Shown here: positions 24,715 to 34,237 of the stretch, piece by piece
Position numbering within the stretch: the first letter of the stretch is position 1
Layout: every line of letters begins with the position of its first letter
Notes under the pieces: model-generated
Seen by the model: only the letters and a program-made list of their open reading frames with translations
The model's database searches: none
Told to the model about the DNA's origin: nothing
Made by a program: the position numbers and the translations under genes
Assembly (NCBI RefSeq): GCF_014640815.1
Contig: NZ_BMHM01000001.1
Location: forward strand, 1-64,000
DNA: 64,000 nt
From: Vreelandella lutescens
Lineage (GTDB): Bacteria; Pseudomonadota; Gammaproteobacteria; Pseudomonadales; Halomonadaceae
Reading direction: 5' to 3'

Positions 24715-25985
24715 CGGCGGGGCAGGCGCAGCTTTTGCCAGCAGCGTGCAGAGGTAATCAGGTTGTCGCGGATTTCCAGAATCTCCATCCGCGTATTGCC
24801 GATTTGTAGGCAGGCTGGACCTTCCGGAAAGGCCTCCAAGTGCTCCAGAATCAGCCCGTTTAGCGTCTTAGGGCCGTCGGTGGGTAGCTGCCATCCCAGC
24901 ATCTTGTTAATTTCACGAATGTTCGCCGTGCCTTCAATGACATGGCTGCCGTCGTCCTGCTGATGAATCTCATCATCTTCGGAAACATCGGTGGTGAACT
25001 CACCCACGATCTCTTCCAGAATATCCTCCAGCGTCACCAACCCTTCTACATCACCATACTCATCCACCACGATGCCGATGCGGCGCTTCTGCTTCTGAAA
25101 GTTGAGCAGCTGGGTATGCAGCGGCGTGGACTCGGGTATGAAATAGGGCTCCCGTGCCTCTTGAACAATTGCTGCCTTGGTGACTTCGCTGCGTGATAAA
25201 AAGCGCGCTGCGTTACGTAGGTGCAACATGCCGATAATGTTATTGATATCTCCCTTATACACCGGCAGGCGAGTGTGCTGGCTGGTGCGGATCTGAGTGA
25301 GAATATCCTCCAGCGAATCATCAAGGTCGATACCCAATACTTCATGGCGGGGCACCATGATGTCGTTCACCGTCACGTTCTCCAGGTCAAGAATCGATAG
25401 CAGCATGGCCCGGTGGCGGTAAGGGATCAGCGTGCCCGCTTCATGCACCACGGTGCGCAGCTCGTCACGGGTCAGGCTATCGCCGCCGTTATCCACGCTT
25501 TTGACGCCCACTAGCCGCAGCAGTCCGTTCGACATCACATTGACCAGCCACACCAAGGGGTAGAGCAGCTTGAGCAGCGGTTCCAGCGCCACGGAAGTGG
25601 GGTAAGCGATACGCTCAGGCTTGATCGCGGCGTACGTTTTGGGCGTCACTTCCGCAAAAATCAGAATGGTAATGGTCAGCAGCGCGGTGGAGATCGCAGG
25701 GCCGGAGACATCGCCGAAAAAGTGAATGGCAATAATGGTGGCAATAGAGGCCGCTAGGTTATTGACGAAGTTATTGCCGATGAGGATCACGCCAATCAGG
25801 CGATCTGGGCGTGTGAGCAGTCGCATCACGCGTTTGGCACGGCGGTCGCCGCTGTTGGCTTGGTGGCTTAGCCGATAGCGGTTGATCGACATCATGCCTG
25901 TTTCAGAACTAGAAAAGAAGGCAGACAGCAGGATGAGTAAGGCTAGCAGGCCGAACAGTAACCCCAGGGGGAAGTCGTCGCTCAA
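24711..25985 (-). CDS. HlyC/CorC-family (CNNM/DUF21) membrane transporter with CBS domains
   Basis: The protein has 424 residues and starts at TTG after AAAGGAACTTTCGAC. Domain order: DUF21/CNNM membrane region (about 1-190, four hydrophobic stretches, including FFSSSETGMMSINRYRL and LIGNNFVNNLAASIATI), a CBS pair (about 200-330, NDIMVPRHEVLGID ... RRIGIVVDEYGDVEGLVTLEDILEEIVGEF), then the CorC C-terminal domain (GTANIREINKMLGWQLP). This layout fits the YfjD/CorB type, linked to magnesium or cobalt handling. The upstream gene is ypjD on the same strand. Confidence 0.92.
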   Translation of the reverse strand: MSDDFPLGLLFGLLALLILLSAFFSSSETGMMSINRYRLSHQANSGDRRAKRVMRLLTRPDRLIGVILIGNNFVNNLAASIATIIAIHFFGDVSGPAISTALLTITILIFAEVTPKTYAAIKPERIAYPTSVALEPLLKLLYPLVWLVNVMSNGLLRLVGVKSVDNGGDSLTRDELRTVVHEAGTLIPYRHRAMLLSILDLENVTVNDIMVPRHEVLGIDLDDSLEDILTQIRTSQHTRLPVYKGDINNIIGMLHLRNAARFLSRSEVTKAAIVQEAREPYFIPESTPLHTQLLNFQKQKRRIGIVVDEYGDVEGLVTLEDILEEIVGEFTTDVSEDDEIHQQDDGSHVIEGTANIREINKMLGWQLPTDGPKTLNGLILEHLEAFPEGPACLQIGNTRMEILEIRDNLITSARCWQKLRLPRR

Positions 25986-26087
25986 GTCGAAAGTTCCTTT
26001 ATGGCGTATTAAGCTCGTTTTGTAGAAGTATGGCAGTGGTGTGTCAAGCGTGCGCGTACTAACGCATTAACTGCCAAGCGCGCAGGC

Positions 26088-26897
26088 TTAGCGGTTAAGC
26101 AGAATTTCCAACACGAATTTACTACCAAAGTAGGCCAGCAGCAGGAGCGCACAGCCGCCTAGCGTCCAGCGCACCGCTCGCATACCGCGCCAGCCAAAAC
26201 GGTAGCGCCCTACCAGTAGCGTGGTGAAAATCACCCAAGCGCCTAGTGAGAGAACCGTCTTATGAACCAGATGCTGAGCAAACAGGTTATCGAGGAAGAT
26301 TAAGCCACTGATAATCGACAGGGTGAGCAGCACAATGCCTGCCCATACCAGCTCAAACAGCACCCGTTCCATGGTGGTCAGCGGTGGCAGCGACTGAACA
26401 ATGCCGCGAATATGGTGGTGGCGCAGCGCCTTGTTTTGTAATCCCACCAGCACCGCCTGTACCGCCGCAATGGCCAGTACTGCAAAGGCGAGCGCTGAGC
26501 TGACCGCATGCAGTAAAATACCGGGGGTCAAGCCGCCATGGCTGCCCTGGCTAGGTAGCCAGGTGGCAACAATCAAGGCAATGCCCGCTAGCGGAAAGAG
26601 CACAATGCCAGCATTCAACACCGGCTTGAATAGACTGGCCACCAGCACCACATTCACTGCTACCGCCATGAGCAACGTGGCGCTAATAGTGAAGCCAGGC
26701 AGTAGCCCTGGCGATTCGCCTACCAACTGCACCACGACGGGAATATGCAGCAGTAAGCCTAGTGCGCCCAGCAGGCGAACCATGCCCTGGCGGGGTGGCA
26801 CTCGGCGAAATAGCGTCATCCCCTGCCAAATAGCAGCGGCGACATAGAGTATAAAAGCGATCGTGGCGAGCGGAAGCGCCTGCATGATGCTATCCAT
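26088..26897 (-). CDS. ypjD: CcsA-like inner membrane protein YpjD
   Basis: The protein has 269 residues with eight predicted membrane segments. It shows the CcsA/HemX-like cytochrome c assembly family layout, with His in the GLLLHIPVVVQ and LLHAVSSALAFA helices and a C-terminal FAQHLVHKTVLSLGAWVIFTTLLVGRYRFGWRG. The last segment is the conserved His-Lys region next to the WASD-like loop. In gammaproteobacteria this gene sits next to corC-like and ffh genes, as here. A role in heme or cytochrome c assembly is assumed by family but unproven for YpjD. Confidence 0.9.
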   Translation of the reverse strand: MDSIMQALPLATIAFILYVAAAIWQGMTLFRRVPPRQGMVRLLGALGLLLHIPVVVQLVGESPGLLPGFTISATLLMAVAVNVVLVASLFKPVLNAGIVLFPLAGIALIVATWLPSQGSHGGLTPGILLHAVSSALAFAVLAIAAVQAVLVGLQNKALRHHHIRGIVQSLPPLTTMERVLFELVWAGIVLLTLSIISGLIFLDNLFAQHLVHKTVLSLGAWVIFTTLLVGRYRFGWRGMRAVRWTLGGCALLLLAYFGSKFVLEILLNR

Positions 26898-27072
26898 GCG
26901 CCTTGCAGCGCGTTGTTGAGAAAATAGAGCTAAAACAGCGTCTTTGGTATTCGAATAGTGATACTCGAAGTAAGACGCCTAAGCGTATTCTCCGCTCACT
27001 CTAGAGCGGCTTGCCTACTATAACCAATCAAGGCGGCGTCGCACAGCCATCGAGCGCCAACGCTGACGGCCA

Positions 27073-27101
27073 TGGAGACTCACGCCGCGAGCGCGTATAA
27101 T
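27073..27101 (+). promoter_or_regulatory. Probable ffh promoter
   Basis: A consensus TATAAT lies at 27096-27101, 58 bases before the ffh start. The -35 box 17 bp upstream is poor (TGGAGA, 27073-27078). No gene is seen in 26898-27158. Confidence 0.5.
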
Positions 27102-27158
27102 CGCGTCCACATTCGTCCGGTGAATACGCCCGGCGACAGCGACGGAGGCAGAGGCCCC

Positions 27159-28571
27159 ATGTTTCAGAATCTGAGCGAGCGTCTTTCCCAGACGCTGAAG
27201 TCGATCAAAGGCCAAGCACGGCTAACCGACGACAACATCAAAGACACCCTGCGTGAAGTGCGTAAAGCGCTACTGGAAGCCGACGTAGCGCTGCCCGTGG
27301 TGAAAGCGTTTATTGAGCGGGTGCGCGAGCGGGCGGTGGGACAAGAGGTTTCTAAAAGTCTCTCGCCGGGCCAGCAGTTCGTCAAAATCGTCCAGCAAGA
27401 GCTGGAAGCGATTATGGGCGAGGCCAATGAAGGCCTGAGCCTAAAAGGCTCTCCTGCCGTTGTGCTGATGGCGGGTTTGCAGGGCGCGGGTAAAACTACC
27501 TCGGTGGCCAAGCTGGCGCGTTACCTTCGCGAGCGCGAAAAGAAGAAAGTGCTGGTGGTCTCGGCAGACGTTTATCGCCCGGCGGCGATAGACCAGCTCG
27601 AAACCTTGGCGAAAGAAGTCCAGGTCGACTTTTTCCCCTCCCGCTCTGATCAAAAGCCAGTCGATATTGCAAACGCGGCCATCAAGCACGCCAAGATTCA
27701 GTTTCACGATGTGGTGCTGGTGGATACCGCGGGCCGCCTAGCCATCGATGAAGCGATGATGGCGGAAATCCAGGCGCTGCATAAAGCCATTGCGCCCCAG
27801 GAAACGCTGTTTGTTGTCGATGCCATGACCGGCCAGGACGCGGTGAATACCGCCAAGGCGTTTAATGAAGCGCTGCCCCTGACCGGCGTGATCCTGACCA
27901 AGGCCGATGGTGATGCCCGCGGCGGTGCGGCGCTCTCTGTTCGCCATGTGACGGGTAAGCCGATCAAGTTCATGGGGGTCGGTGAGAAAGTCGACGCCCT
28001 GGAGCCGTTCCACCCGGATCGCGTCGCGTCGCGGATTCTTGGCATGGGCGACATGCTGTCGCTGATCGAAGAAGCTGAGCGCACGGTGGATAAAGACAAG
28101 GCCGCCAAGCTTGCCAGTAAGGTGAAGAAGGGCGATGGCTTTGATCTTGAAGACTTCCGCGACCAGCTTCAGCAGCTCAAGAAAATGGGCGGCATGGGCG
28201 GCTTGCTAGGCAAGCTGCCCGGCATGGGCCAAATGGCAGAGATGGCTCAAGGCCCTGGCCCTGAAAAAGAGCTGGGCAAGCTTGAGGCGCTGATTAACTC
28301 CATGACGCCGAAAGAGCGCCGCAAGCCGGATATCATCAACGGCTCACGCAAGCGCCGTATCGCGGCGGGTGCAGGTCTGCAGGTGCCTGATTTAAACCGT
28401 CTGTTAAAGCAGCATAAGCAGATGCAGAAGATGATGAAGAAGGCGGGCCAAAAAGGCGGCATGCAAAAAATGATGCGCGGTATGTCGGGCATGATGGGCG
28501 GCGGCGGTGGTCCTGGCGGCCCCGGTGGCATGGGCGGTATGGGCGGCGGTGGCGGTCTGCCCTGGCGTTAA
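27159..28571 (+). CDS. ffh: Signal recognition particle protein Ffh
   Basis: This 470-residue SRP54 GTPase starts at MFQNLSERL behind GGAGG; an open stretch of 29 codons upstream is unlikely to be coding. N domain about 1-90; G domain with GLQGAGKTT (P loop, near residue 105), DTAGRLAIDE, TKADGDARGG; M domain from about 300, Met-rich, with KMGGMGGLLGKLPGMGQM and the RNA-binding SGSRKRRIAAGAG-like segment (NGSRKRRIAAG). The tail is Gly/Met-rich and ends GGLPWR. It binds signal sequences and 4.5S RNA and docks with FtsY, encoded at 50247-51950 in this window. The 4.5S RNA gene is not here. Confidence 0.97.
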   Translation: MFQNLSERLSQTLKSIKGQARLTDDNIKDTLREVRKALLEADVALPVVKAFIERVRERAVGQEVSKSLSPGQQFVKIVQQELEAIMGEANEGLSLKGSPAVVLMAGLQGAGKTTSVAKLARYLREREKKKVLVVSADVYRPAAIDQLETLAKEVQVDFFPSRSDQKPVDIANAAIKHAKIQFHDVVLVDTAGRLAIDEAMMAEIQALHKAIAPQETLFVVDAMTGQDAVNTAKAFNEALPLTGVILTKADGDARGGAALSVRHVTGKPIKFMGVGEKVDALEPFHPDRVASRILGMGDMLSLIEEAERTVDKDKAAKLASKVKKGDGFDLEDFRDQLQQLKKMGGMGGLLGKLPGMGQMAEMAQGPGPEKELGKLEALINSMTPKERRKPDIINGSRKRRIAAGAGLQVPDLNRLLKQHKQMQKMMKKAGQKGGMQKMMRGMSGMMGGGGGPGGPGGMGGMGGGGGLPWR

Positions 28572-28641
28572 GCGCTACCGTTCATCGCGTTTGGAGACGC
28601 TTGGTGAGGTTGACGGCCTGTGAGTTTTCTGGCTGTCAGGC

Positions 28642-28670
28642 TTTCCAAGCCGAGCGCATTTGCGTAGAAT
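28642..28670 (+). promoter_or_regulatory. Probable promoter of the rpsP operon
   Basis: TTTCCA (28642-28647) and TAGAAT (28665-28670) are 17 bp apart, followed by GC-rich GCGGCC. The transcript would have a leader of about 185 nt before rpsP. The whole gap 28572-28864 is noncoding. Confidence 0.55.
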
Positions 28671-28864
28671 GCGGCCTCTTCATGTGCAGGTGTTGGCAAA
28701 ACGTGCGTTAGTACGCCCACTGATTCCTGTAAGTGAAGGTCCTGATAGTGCGCTGCAATGGCTTATATAAGCAGGCAGCGCGCCAAGAAAACAGTATGAC
28801 GAGTGTTCTGATAACGATCTGTTATTTCACACTCTCGTAACCTCAACCGAAGGATAGTTATCGT

Positions 28865-29113
28865 ATGGTTACCATTCGTTTGGCACGTGGTGGCGCCAAA
28901 AAGCGTCCCTTTTATCACCTGACTGTTACCGATTCTCGCAACGCCCGTGACGGTCGTTTCATCGAGCGTATCGGCTTCTTCAACCCGGTTGCCCGTGGTC
29001 AAGAAGAACGTCTGCGCGTTGATCTTGAGCGTGTAACTCACTGGCAGAGCCAAGGCGCCCAGCTGTCTGGCCGTGTTGCTGAGCTGGTTAAAGAAGCGCG
29101 CAAACAGGCCTAA
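28865..29113 (+). CDS. rpsP: 30S ribosomal protein S16
   Basis: This 82-residue protein opens [41 protein letters not shown], the S16 signature. GAAGGATAGTTATCGT precedes the ATG. It is the first gene of rpsP-rimM-trmD-rplS, the standard gammaproteobacterial operon that makes S16 and L19 plus two RNA-processing factors. S16 is an early-binding 16S rRNA assembly protein. Confidence 0.98.
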   Translation: MVTIRLARGGAKKRPFYHLTVTDSRNARDGRFIERIGFFNPVARGQEERLRVDLERVTHWQSQGAQLSGRVAELVKEARKQA

Positions 29114-29163
29114 GCCTGTTGATCGCGTAAGAATAGATGCTGTGGTAGCAGGAGTGGTCGTCA

Positions 29164-29709
29164 ATGACGCGTTTTGAAACTAGCCATACTGACGACACAC
29201 ACGTGGTGCTTGGTAAGCTAACCAGCCCTCACGGGATTAAAGGTTGGCTAAAGGTGTACTCCTATACCAGCCCCATGGACAGCATTCTAGAGTACCCCGA
29301 ATGGTGGGTGCGCCAAGGGGAAACCCTCACGCGTATGACCGTGGTTCAGGGGAGTCGGCAAGGTAAAGGGTTGGTGGTGCAGTTAAAAGGTGTGGATGAC
29401 CGAACGGCAGCCGAAGCGCTGGCGCAAGCGGATATCCTAATGCCGAAAGAGTCACTGCCTGAGCTTTCCGACGATGAGTACTACTGGCATGAGCTTGAAG
29501 GCATGAGTGTCTTTACTCAGTCAGGCGAGCGGTTAGGGCAGGTCAGCTACCTGTTTGAAACCGGCGCGAACGATGTCATGGTGGTGCGTGGTGACAATGA
29601 CGCAATCGACAAGCGCGAGCGACTGTTACCTTTCTTGCCCAACGATGTGATCGTTGACATCAACCTGGAAGACCGCCGCATGGTAGTCGACTGGGATCCT
29701 GAGTTTTAA
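29164..29709 (+). CDS. rimM: 16S rRNA processing protein RimM
   Basis: This 181-residue assembly factor has the N-terminal RimM domain ([24 protein letters not shown]) and the C-terminal PRC barrel ([39 protein letters not shown] ... [29 protein letters not shown]). It aids maturation of the 30S head domain and binds S19. It shares one base with the trmD start (TAATG), giving translational coupling. Confidence 0.97.
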   Translation: MTRFETSHTDDTHVVLGKLTSPHGIKGWLKVYSYTSPMDSILEYPEWWVRQGETLTRMTVVQGSRQGKGLVVQLKGVDDRTAAEALAQADILMPKESLPELSDDEYYWHELEGMSVFTQSGERLGQVSYLFETGANDVMVVRGDNDAIDKRERLLPFLPNDVIVDINLEDRRMVVDWDPEF

Positions 29710-30575
29710 TGAGCCAGCCTGCTTTGAATAAACTGATGGATACAGATGCAACGGTAGCAACAGACGCGCAAGCGAGTCAGCCGACAGACGCCCCGGCGAT
29801 GTGGATTGGCGTAGTGTCGCTGTTTCCCGAAATGTTTGACGCGATTACCCAGCAGGGTGTCATTAGTCGCTCAATAGAGAAACAGCGAATTGCGCTAGAG
29901 TTTTGGAATCCGCGCGATTACGCCACTGACCGCCACCGCAGCGTGGACGATCGCCCCTATGGCGGCGGCCCCGGAATGCTAATGAAGGTAGACACCCTAC
30001 GGGCTGCTATCTTTGATGCTCGCCAACGTGCCGAGCAGGCAACTGGGCTTACGCCAACAGTGATCTACCTGTCGCCCCAAGGGCGCAAGTTAGATCAGCA
30101 AGGGGTTCAAGCGCTCGCCTCAGCCGGCCCTTTAGTGGTGGTTGCAGGGCGCTATGAAGGGATCGACGAGCGGGTGGTAGAAGGTGACATCGATGAAGAG
30201 TGGTCAATTGGTGACTATGTGCTGAGCGGCGGAGAGCTGCCCGCGATGGTGCTGATTGACGCAGCGGCAAGGCTGATACCCGGCGTGCTGGGCCATCAGG
30301 ATTCCGCTATCGAAGACTCGTTCAATGACTGCTTGTTAGACTGTCCGCACTATACCCGTCCTGAAGTGATTGACGGGCGTCATGTGCCTGACGTGCTGCT
30401 AAGCGGTAATCATGCAGCCATCAAGCGCTGGCGGTTGAAGCAGTCTTTGGGCCGCACTTGGCAGCGTCGTCCTGATTTGTTGGCAGGACGTACATTAACC
30501 GCTGAGCAGCAGCAGCTGCTAGACGAGTTTATCGAGGAGCACGCCTCGTCCGCTTTGTTAGCAGAAACAAAGTAG
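29709..30575 (+). CDS. trmD: tRNA (guanine-37-N1)-methyltransferase TrmD
   Basis: This 288-residue SPOUT methyltransferase adds m1G37 in tRNAs, which prevents frameshifting. The trefoil-knot motifs are visible: [60 protein letters not shown], and the [14 protein letters not shown] loop. The usual protein begins at [16 protein letters not shown]; here a 30-residue Thr/Asp/Ala-rich extension precedes that Met, since the upstream ATG is coupled to rimM. The inner ATG at 29799 has no ribosome site, so I keep 29709 but the true start needs a protein N-terminus. Confidence 0.93.
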   Translation: MSQPALNKLMDTDATVATDAQASQPTDAPAMWIGVVSLFPEMFDAITQQGVISRSIEKQRIALEFWNPRDYATDRHRSVDDRPYGGGPGMLMKVDTLRAAIFDARQRAEQATGLTPTVIYLSPQGRKLDQQGVQALASAGPLVVVAGRYEGIDERVVEGDIDEEWSIGDYVLSGGELPAMVLIDAAARLIPGVLGHQDSAIEDSFNDCLLDCPHYTRPEVIDGRHVPDVLLSGNHAAIKRWRLKQSLGRTWQRRPDLLAGRTLTAEQQQLLDEFIEEHASSALLAETK

Positions 30576-30724
30576 ACCAGGGCGGCGGTGCAGGGCGACA
30601 GCAGCAGCTAGCGCACCTGTGTCACCCATAACGACTCCCGCGTGGCTCGCTTCGAGCGCCGGGATCACGGTTTGCCCCTTCCACAACTGCGTGGCAAATC
30701 ATTACGTTATTTAGGAGCATGAAG

Positions 30725-31081
30725 ATGAGCAGCAAGAATAAGGTGATCCAGGCGATCGAAGCCGAGCAAATGAGCAAAGAGATTCCTGCTTTTGCACCGG
30801 GCGACACCATTGTCGTTCAGGTTAAAGTAAAAGAAGGTACTCGTGAGCGTCTGCAGGCGTTTGAAGGTGTGGTAATCGGCAAGCGTAACCGCGGCCTGAA
30901 CTCCGCTTTCACCGTGCGTAAAATCTCCCACGGTGTTGGCGTTGAGCGTACCTTCCAGACCTACAGCCCGCTGGTTGACTCTATTGAAGTCAAGCGTCGC
31001 GGTGATGTTCGTCAAGCCAAACTTTACTACCTGCGTGAGCGCAGCGGTAAGTCGGCGCGTATCAAAGAAAAGCTGGGTTAA
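30725..31081 (+). CDS. rplS: 50S ribosomal protein L19
   Basis: The protein has 118 residues and starts at [15 protein letters not shown] with AGGAG seven bases upstream; an ATG two codons earlier sits one base from the AGGAG and is unlikely. [48 protein letters not shown] is the L19 core, and [20 protein letters not shown] the tail. L19 lies at the 30S-50S interface. The 149-bp gap after trmD holds no gene. A terminator follows. Confidence 0.97.
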   Translation: MSSKNKVIQAIEAEQMSKEIPAFAPGDTIVVQVKVKEGTRERLQAFEGVVIGKRNRGLNSAFTVRKISHGVGVERTFQTYSPLVDSIEVKRRGDVRQAKLYYLRERSGKSARIKEKLG

Positions 31082-31118
31082 TAGCCGCTTTTCACGGGCG
31101 CGTAGCGCTCGGATACGG

Positions 31119-31155
31119 AAAACCCCGTCACCGCTTTGCGGGGCGGGGTTTTTGT
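31119..31155 (+). terminator. Rho-independent terminator of the rpsP operon
   Basis: The stem AAAACCCCG / CGGGGTTTT has a 16-base interior that can pair further and is followed by a T run. It lies 38 bases past the rplS stop and 30 before xerD. Confidence 0.88.
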
Positions 31156-31184
31156 TTGTTGCCTTCCAGTGAGACCGTTAGCCT

Positions 31185-32066
31185 ATGAGCGTGATTGATG
31201 CCTATCTGGATGCTCTTTGGCTAGAGCAAGGGGCCAGCGACCATACGCTAGCGGCCTATCGGCGCGATCTAACCGCCTGGCAGCAGCAGCTTGAACGCGA
31301 TGATGAAACGTTACTCACCGCCTCGCCAGAGCGCTTTGGCACCTGGATGGAGCAGCGTCGCGAGCAAGGTTACCAGCTGCGCAGTAACGCCAGAGTGTTA
31401 TCGTCGTTGCGCAGCTTTTATCGCTGGGCGCGGCTCTATGGGCATATCGACAGCGACCCGCTGGCGAATGTGACGCTGCCCAAAGTGCGCCCCAGCCTGC
31501 CCAATACGCTGGAAGAAGAGGAGGTTGAGCGCCTGCTGCTAGCCCCGGATGTGGGCACACCGCTGGGTGTGCGTGACCGCACTATGCTGGAGCTGCTTTA
31601 TGCCTGCGGGCTGCGGGTGTCTGAGCTTGTTGGCTTGACCGGCGATGCGGTGAATTTGCGTCAAGGCGTGGTGCGCGTGCGTGGCAAAGGAGATAAGGAC
31701 CGCCTAGTGCCGATGGGGGAAGAAGCCGCCGAGTGGCTAGCGCAGTACTTGAAAACGGCGCGCCCGGCGTTGATGCAAGACCCCACGCGCCCGGCGCTGT
31801 TCCCTGGGCGAGGCGATAACGCCATGACGCGGCAGACGTTTTGGCACCGCATTAAAGCCCATGCCATCACCGCAGGCATATCGCGGCCGCTGTCGCCACA
31901 TACATTGCGGCACGCCTTTGCGACTCATTTATTGAATCATGGGGCTAATTTGCGGGTCGTACAGCTGCTGCTAGGTCATAGCGACCTATCCACTACGCAA
32001 ATTTATACGCACGTTGCCCAGGCGCGCCTGGAGCAGCTGCATGCTGAACATCATCCGCGAGGTTAA
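31185..32066 (+). CDS. xerD: Site-specific tyrosine recombinase XerD
   Basis: This 293-residue protein has a SAM-like N-terminal DNA-binding domain (residues 1-90, with QGASDHTLAAYRRDLTAW) and a tyrosine recombinase catalytic domain. The catalytic set is present: Arg in ACGLRVSELVGL, Lys in RGKGDKDRLVPMG, HTLRHAFATHLL (His-x-x-Arg), GHSDLSTTQIYTHV (His and the nucleophile Tyr). XerD works with XerC at dif to resolve chromosome dimers, in contact with FtsK. The downstream order dsbC-hom-thrC-recJ is conserved and supports XerD over XerC. Confidence 0.96.
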   Translation: MSVIDAYLDALWLEQGASDHTLAAYRRDLTAWQQQLERDDETLLTASPERFGTWMEQRREQGYQLRSNARVLSSLRSFYRWARLYGHIDSDPLANVTLPKVRPSLPNTLEEEEVERLLLAPDVGTPLGVRDRTMLELLYACGLRVSELVGLTGDAVNLRQGVVRVRGKGDKDRLVPMGEEAAEWLAQYLKTARPALMQDPTRPALFPGRGDNAMTRQTFWHRIKAHAITAGISRPLSPHTLRHAFATHLLNHGANLRVVQLLLGHSDLSTTQIYTHVAQARLEQLHAEHHPRG

Positions 32067-32073
32067 TCAAAGA

Positions 32074-32832
32074 ATGCGCCAACGTATGCCGTCAGTTGCG
32101 AAATCCTGTGCCCCTTTGCTGGTGCTGGCAGGCAGTTTACTGCCGACTTTTGCCTACGCCGACGATGTTGCCGAGCGCTTGGCTGAGAATTTACAGGTCA
32201 ATGGTCAGACGATGCCTGTGGAGCAGGTGAGTGCTACGCCCATGGAAGGGGTGTATCACGTTCGCCTCGAGAGCGGTGAGTCGTTTTATTCCAATGCGGA
32301 CGGTAGCCACTTTTTGGTAGGGGACCTCTACCAAAATGCGGATAATGGGCTGGTAAATTTGACCGAGCAGTCCCGCAATCAAGAGCGCGCCTCAGCGCTG
32401 GCGGCGATTCCAGAGAGCGAGCGTGTGGTCTTTCGGGGTGTCGATGAACCCAAAGCCACGGTGGTAGTGTTTACCGACCCCACCTGCCCCTACTGCGAGC
32501 GCCTGCATGAGACCATCCCTGAGCTCAATGAGCGGGGGATTGCGGTACACTATCTAGCCTTCCCTCGCGCAGGGATGGGCAGCGGCGCTGCCACTACCTT
32601 GCAGCAGGTATGGTGCTCTGATAATCGCAGCGAGGCGATGAATCAGGCCAAAGAGGGGCAGGCGATTGCCGCGAGCGCAAGCTGCGATAACCCAGTGGCA
32701 GACCAGTACGCCCTGGGGCAAGCACTGGGCGTGCAGGGCACCCCCGCTATCCTTCTGCCTGACGGGCAAATGGTACCTGGGTTTGTACCCCCCGACCGGC
32801 TCGTTGCCATGTTAGGCTTGGAAGATGAATAA
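32074..32832 (+). CDS. dsbC: Periplasmic disulfide isomerase DsbC
   Basis: This is a 252-residue precursor. The signal peptide is MRQRMPSVAKSCAPLLVLAGSLLPTFAYA with cleavage near AYA-DD. The mature protein has the dimerisation domain (LAENLQVNGQTMPVEQVSATPMEGVYHV) and a thioredoxin-like domain with the active site TCPYCERLH, followed by the second structural Cys pair (VWCSDNRSEAM ... SASCDNPVADQ) and the cis-Pro loop GVQGTPAILL. It reshuffles wrong disulfides. I start at 32074 (GAGG 11 bases upstream). An ATG at 32041 with GGAG seven bases away, inside xerD, is a real alternative that adds 11 residues to the signal peptide. Confidence 0.92.
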   Translation: MRQRMPSVAKSCAPLLVLAGSLLPTFAYADDVAERLAENLQVNGQTMPVEQVSATPMEGVYHVRLESGESFYSNADGSHFLVGDLYQNADNGLVNLTEQSRNQERASALAAIPESERVVFRGVDEPKATVVVFTDPTCPYCERLHETIPELNERGIAVHYLAFPRAGMGSGAATTLQQVWCSDNRSEAMNQAKEGQAIAASASCDNPVADQYALGQALGVQGTPAILLPDGQMVPGFVPPDRLVAMLGLEDE

Positions 32833-32917
32833 CGTCACCTGAGTGACGAACGATCACGCTGAGACACTGAATTAAGAGGCGGCACCTGCGGGTGCCCAAC
32901 ACGAAAGGGGAAGTATT

Positions 32918-34234
32918 TTGAAACCGGTAAGAGTAGGCATTTGTGGGTTAGGCACTGTCGGTGGCGGCACCTTTAACGTCTTGACGCGCAACGCGGACGA
33001 TATTAGCCGCCGCGCAGGCCGCCCGATTGTGATTGAGCAGGTTGCCCACCGCAGTATTCATCCCGACTGCGATATTACCGGCATTAACGCGACGACCGAT
33101 GTGTTTGAAGTCGCTAACAACCCCGATGTGGATGTGCTGGTTGAGCTAATTGGCGGTTACGACATTGCCCGCGAGCTGGTGCTCACCGCGATTGCCAACG
33201 GCAAGCACGTGGTTACCGCCAACAAGGCGCTGATCGCCGTTCACGGTAACGAGATTTTCCGTGCGGCCCACGAAAAGGGCGTCATCGTGGCGTTTGAAGC
33301 GGCGGTCGCTGGCGGTATTCCGGTCATCAAGTCGCTGCGCGAAGGCCTGGGTGCCAACCGTATTGAGTGGGTCGCCGGCATCATCAATGGCACCGGCAAC
33401 TACATTTTGACCCACATGCGTGACGAAGGCCGTGCCTTTGAAGACGTATTGGCCGAAGCGCAGGCGCTGGGTTACGCCGAATCTGACCCCACCTTCGATG
33501 TGGAAGGAATTGATGCGGCCCACAAGCTCACTATTCTTGCCTCCATTGCTTACGGCGTGCCGCTGCAGTTTGAAAAAGCCTTCACCGAAGGCATTTCGCG
33601 CATCACCGCCGAAGACGTGGAGCAGGCCGATAACCTCGGTTACGTCATCAAGCACCTGGGTATTTCCAAGCGCACCGATCAAGGTCTTGAGCTGCGGGTT
33701 CACCCCACGCTGATTCCGAAAGAGCGCCTGCTGGCCAATGTACACGGCGTGAAAAACGCCATTGCGGTGATGGGCGACGCCGTCGGCCCGACGCTGTATT
33801 ACGGTGCGGGCGCGGGTGCTGAGCCAACGGCATCTGCGGTGGTCGCTGACCTGTTAGACGTGGCGCGTGATATCACCACCGACCACCACTATCGGGTGCC
33901 TTACCTGGCGTTTAGCGGCATTGACGAAGACGTCAGCCAACTGCCGATTATGCCGATGGAAGATATCACCACGGCCTACTACCTGCGCCTGCTGGCGGTA
34001 GACCGCCCCGGCGTACTGGCCCGTGTGGCCACCATTCTGGCAGAGCAGGGCATCTCCATTGAAGCGCTGATTCAGAAAGAAGCCACCGAAGGCGAGCTGG
34101 TGCCGATTATTCTGCTGACGCACCGCACCAAAGAGAAGCAGATGAACGAAGCCATCCGCGAGATCGAAGCCATGGCGGATATCGCAGGCCCCGTCACGCG
34201 TATTCGCGTGGAAAGCCTGGACGAAGGAGAGTAA
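32918..34234 (+). CDS. hom: Homoserine dehydrogenase
   Basis: The protein has 438 residues and starts at TTG behind AAAGGGGAAGTATT; the next residues (KPVRVGICGLGTVGGGTFNVL) are the conserved NAD(P)-binding N-terminus, which fixes this start. KKALI-type TANKALIA, GIINGTGNYIL and EAQALGYAESDPTFDVEGIDAAHKLTILA are the catalytic region. The C-terminal 80 residues are an ACT domain (YYLRLLAVDRPGVLARVATILAEQGISIEALIQKE), the usual site of threonine feedback. The enzyme makes homoserine from aspartate semialdehyde. A small hairpin GGCACC/GGTGCC lies in the leader at about 32881-32895. thrC follows after three bases. Confidence 0.96.
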   Translation: MKPVRVGICGLGTVGGGTFNVLTRNADDISRRAGRPIVIEQVAHRSIHPDCDITGINATTDVFEVANNPDVDVLVELIGGYDIARELVLTAIANGKHVVTANKALIAVHGNEIFRAAHEKGVIVAFEAAVAGGIPVIKSLREGLGANRIEWVAGIINGTGNYILTHMRDEGRAFEDVLAEAQALGYAESDPTFDVEGIDAAHKLTILASIAYGVPLQFEKAFTEGISRITAEDVEQADNLGYVIKHLGISKRTDQGLELRVHPTLIPKERLLANVHGVKNAIAVMGDAVGPTLYYGAGAGAEPTASAVVADLLDVARDITTDHHYRVPYLAFSGIDEDVSQLPIMPMEDITTAYYLRLLAVDRPGVLARVATILAEQGISIEALIQKEATEGELVPIILLTHRTKEKQMNEAIREIEAMADIAGPVTRIRVESLDEGE

Positions 34235-34237
34235 CCG

